NCBI GenBank assembly: GCA_027075825.1
Contig: JALSZZ010000313.1
Location: forward strand, 1 to 8,038
Length of the DNA stretch: 8,038 nt
Reading direction: 5' to 3'
Source: Mariprofundaceae bacterium
GTDB taxonomy: Bacteria > Pseudomonadota > Zetaproteobacteria > Mariprofundales > Mariprofundaceae
The translations under genes and the position numbers were made by a program. The notes under the pieces were generated by a model. The model searched no databases, was not told the origin of the DNA, and saw nothing but the letters and a program-made list of their open reading frames with translations. Within the stretch, counting starts at the first letter, position 1, and every line of letters begins with the position of its first letter. Positions 7,272 through 8,038 of the stretch are shown here, piece after piece.

Positions 7272-7667
7272 ATGACAGTTGAATGGAAAGATGAATACAA
7301 TACAGGCGACCCTGATGTTGACAAACAACATCGCGTCCTCTTTCAATATCTGGCTGATCTTGAAGCCCATATGAAGGCTGGAGATATCAACGAGCGCTAC
7401 ATCAAAAACCTGCTGGCTAATCTTGGTATTTTCACTCGCAGCCACTTCTGCTATGAAGAGATCTGCATGCGCACCCACAAATGCTCGGCAGCATCTGTCA
7501 ACAAGGAACAGCATACCAAACTGCTTAAAGCCTATACCAGTTACGTCCAGCGCTTTGAAACAGAGGGCGTAAACGAAGATCTGATTCAGAAGCTGCATGA
7601 TTTCCTGCACAGCTGGCTGGTGAATCATATTATCAAAATTGACACCAAACTGCGCGACTGCATGTAG
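7272..7667 (+). CDS. Bacteriohemerythrin with one altered iron ligand
   Basis: Cytoplasmic four-helix-bundle protein of 131 residues, the normal size for a stand-alone bacteriohemerythrin. The family binds oxygen (sometimes NO or iron) at a carboxylate-bridged diiron site. Visible ligands are His20 in DVDKQH, His58 and Glu62 in HFCYEE, His81 in NKEQH, and His119 and Asp124 in WLVNHIIKID. The remaining canonical ligand, the first His of the HxxxH motif at position 77, is Asn (codon AAC). Cysteines 60, 65 and 71 cluster around the second helix and Cys130 is next to the C-terminus; such cysteines are not usual in the family. The start has AGGA six bases upstream. It is transcribed away from the signalling locus and 103 nt ahead of a flavin oxidoreductase gene. 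The family call is strong; reversible oxygen binding is uncertain because of the missing ligand, so a sensor, NO-related or iron-handling role is possible. Confidence 0.93.
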   Translation: MTVEWKDEYNTGDPDVDKQHRVLFQYLADLEAHMKAGDINERYIKNLLANLGIFTRSHFCYEEICMRTHKCSAASVNKEQHTKLLKAYTSYVQRFETEGVNEDLIQKLHDFLHSWLVNHIIKIDTKLRDCM

Positions 7668-7673
7668 TTGCGC

Positions 7674-7698
7674 GGCAACAGCGATTGCCAATCCTTTT
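7674..7698 (+). terminator. Possible weak terminator after the hemerythrin gene
   Basis: GGCAA (7674-7678) and TTGCC (7685-7689) can pair around a 6-nt loop, and four T follow at 7695-7698 after five other bases. An alternative stem, GTTGC/GCAAC with a 3-nt loop (7667-7679), overlaps it. The stem is short and the T run poor, so some read-through into the oxidoreductase gene is likely even if it works. Confidence 0.25.
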
Positions 7699-7720
7699 CA
7701 TTACCCCTGTCTTGCTCTTG

Positions 7721-7741
7721 TCAGGCATGATCACTGCCTGA
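7721..7741. repeat. 7-bp inverted repeat upstream of the oxidoreductase gene
   Basis: TCAGGCA (7721-7727) and TGCCTGA (7735-7741) are perfect inverted copies around a 7-nt centre. No T-run follows on either strand, which argues against a terminator. It begins within a TTGTCA sequence (7718-7723) that resembles a -35 box, although the matching -10 region is poor. The element ends 29 nt before the GTG start and may be an operator. Confidence 0.4.
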
Positions 7742-7770
7742 ACTATCGCAATGATAACAGTAGGATAACC

Positions 7771-8038
7771 GTGTTACATTCCCCTTTTCGTATGAAGCTG
7801 GAAAGCTCCCGACTTCTCACAGATCCGCGCTGTGATGATTCTGTCCGCCTGGTTCGACTGGTTCCGCTGACTGGTGAGGCTCAGCGTCCATTTACCCATG
7901 GTCAGTGCGTACGTCTTGGTATCCCCGGGCTTCGCAAGCCTGCGCCAGCGTATTTTGCCATTGCCTCATCGCCGGAAGATGAAGGTGGTTATGAATTTGT
8001 CGTCAAACAATCCGGTGACATGGCACAATACCTCTGTC
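7771..8038 (+). CDS. FNR-type flavin/NAD(P)H oxidoreductase, N-terminal part only
   Basis: The first 89 residues of a protein that continues past the right edge. They form the beginning of an FAD-binding ferredoxin-reductase barrel: PFTHGQCVRLGIPGL (40-54) fits the usual 'F-x-x-G-Q-x-V-x-L' strand, followed by PAYFAIASSPED and then YEFVVKQSGDMAQYL. The typical flavin motif RxYS is replaced by AYFA; from memory this is closer to the pKIWI502-like reductase branch (KPxFLAIASPP) than to classical ferredoxin-NADP reductases. The start chosen is the GTG at 7771, with AGGA at 7762-7765; an in-frame ATG at 7792 has no ribosome-binding site. It could supply electrons to a redox partner, perhaps the hemerythrin upstream, but the substrate domain lies outside the window. 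The fold call is good; the specific activity is not determinable. Confidence 0.82.
   Translation, partial: MLHSPFRMKLESSRLLTDPRCDDSVRLVRLVPLTGEAQRPFTHGQCVRLGIPGLRKPAPAYFAIASSPEDEGGYEFVVKQSGDMAQYLC

Noticed and set aside
7080..7691. 203-residue open frame on the minus strand opposite the hemerythrin gene
   Set aside because: It is almost entirely antisense to a clear hemerythrin and shows no recognisable protein pattern.

Overview
The window looks like part of a chromosome of a Gram-negative bacterium, most likely a member of the Pseudomonadota. The reasons are an outer-membrane TonB-dependent receptor, a periplasmic YfiR/DUF4154 protein, a CHASE8-type histidine kinase, a bacteriohemerythrin and tightly packed genes of moderate GC content. 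The class cannot be fixed from sequence alone. No RNA genes, CRISPR arrays, insertion sequences or integrase-type genes were seen.

Left and centre (about 1-6887, all on the minus strand, transcribed right to left): five genes in one direction. In order of transcription they are a single-domain response regulator (6887-6417), a STAND-like P-loop NTPase (6377-4560, GTG start), a TonB-dependent receptor (4434-2251), a YfiR-like periplasmic protein (2254-1691) and a membrane histidine kinase (1694 to beyond the left edge, GTG start). The last three are joined by 4-base stop/start overlaps (ATGA and GTGA), so they are probably translationally coupled. A plausible sigma70 promoter lies 25 nt upstream of the response regulator. 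The only sizeable gap, 125 nt between the NTPase and the receptor, contains a perfect 7-bp hairpin without a U-tract.

Read together, receptor, YfiR-like protein and CHASE8 kinase form a plausible outer membrane to periplasm to inner membrane sensory chain. It resembles the YfiB-YfiR-YfiN logic, but the output is a kinase instead of a diguanylate cyclase. The receiver protein and the STAND NTPase at the head of the locus are candidate cytoplasmic output components. That connection is inferred from gene order alone.

Right side (about 6888-8038): a divergent intergenic region of 384 nt contains the promoter of the minus-strand locus and a good FNR/ANR-like box upstream of a plus-strand bacteriohemerythrin (7272-7667). 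The hemerythrin keeps six of the seven canonical iron ligands but has Asn in place of the His expected at position 77, and it carries several unusual cysteines. It is followed 103 nt later by the start of an FNR-type flavin oxidoreductase (7771 to beyond the right edge), whose flavin-binding motif departs from the usual RxYS form. Hemerythrin and flavin oxidoreductase may form an oxygen- or NO-related redox pair, but this is inference.
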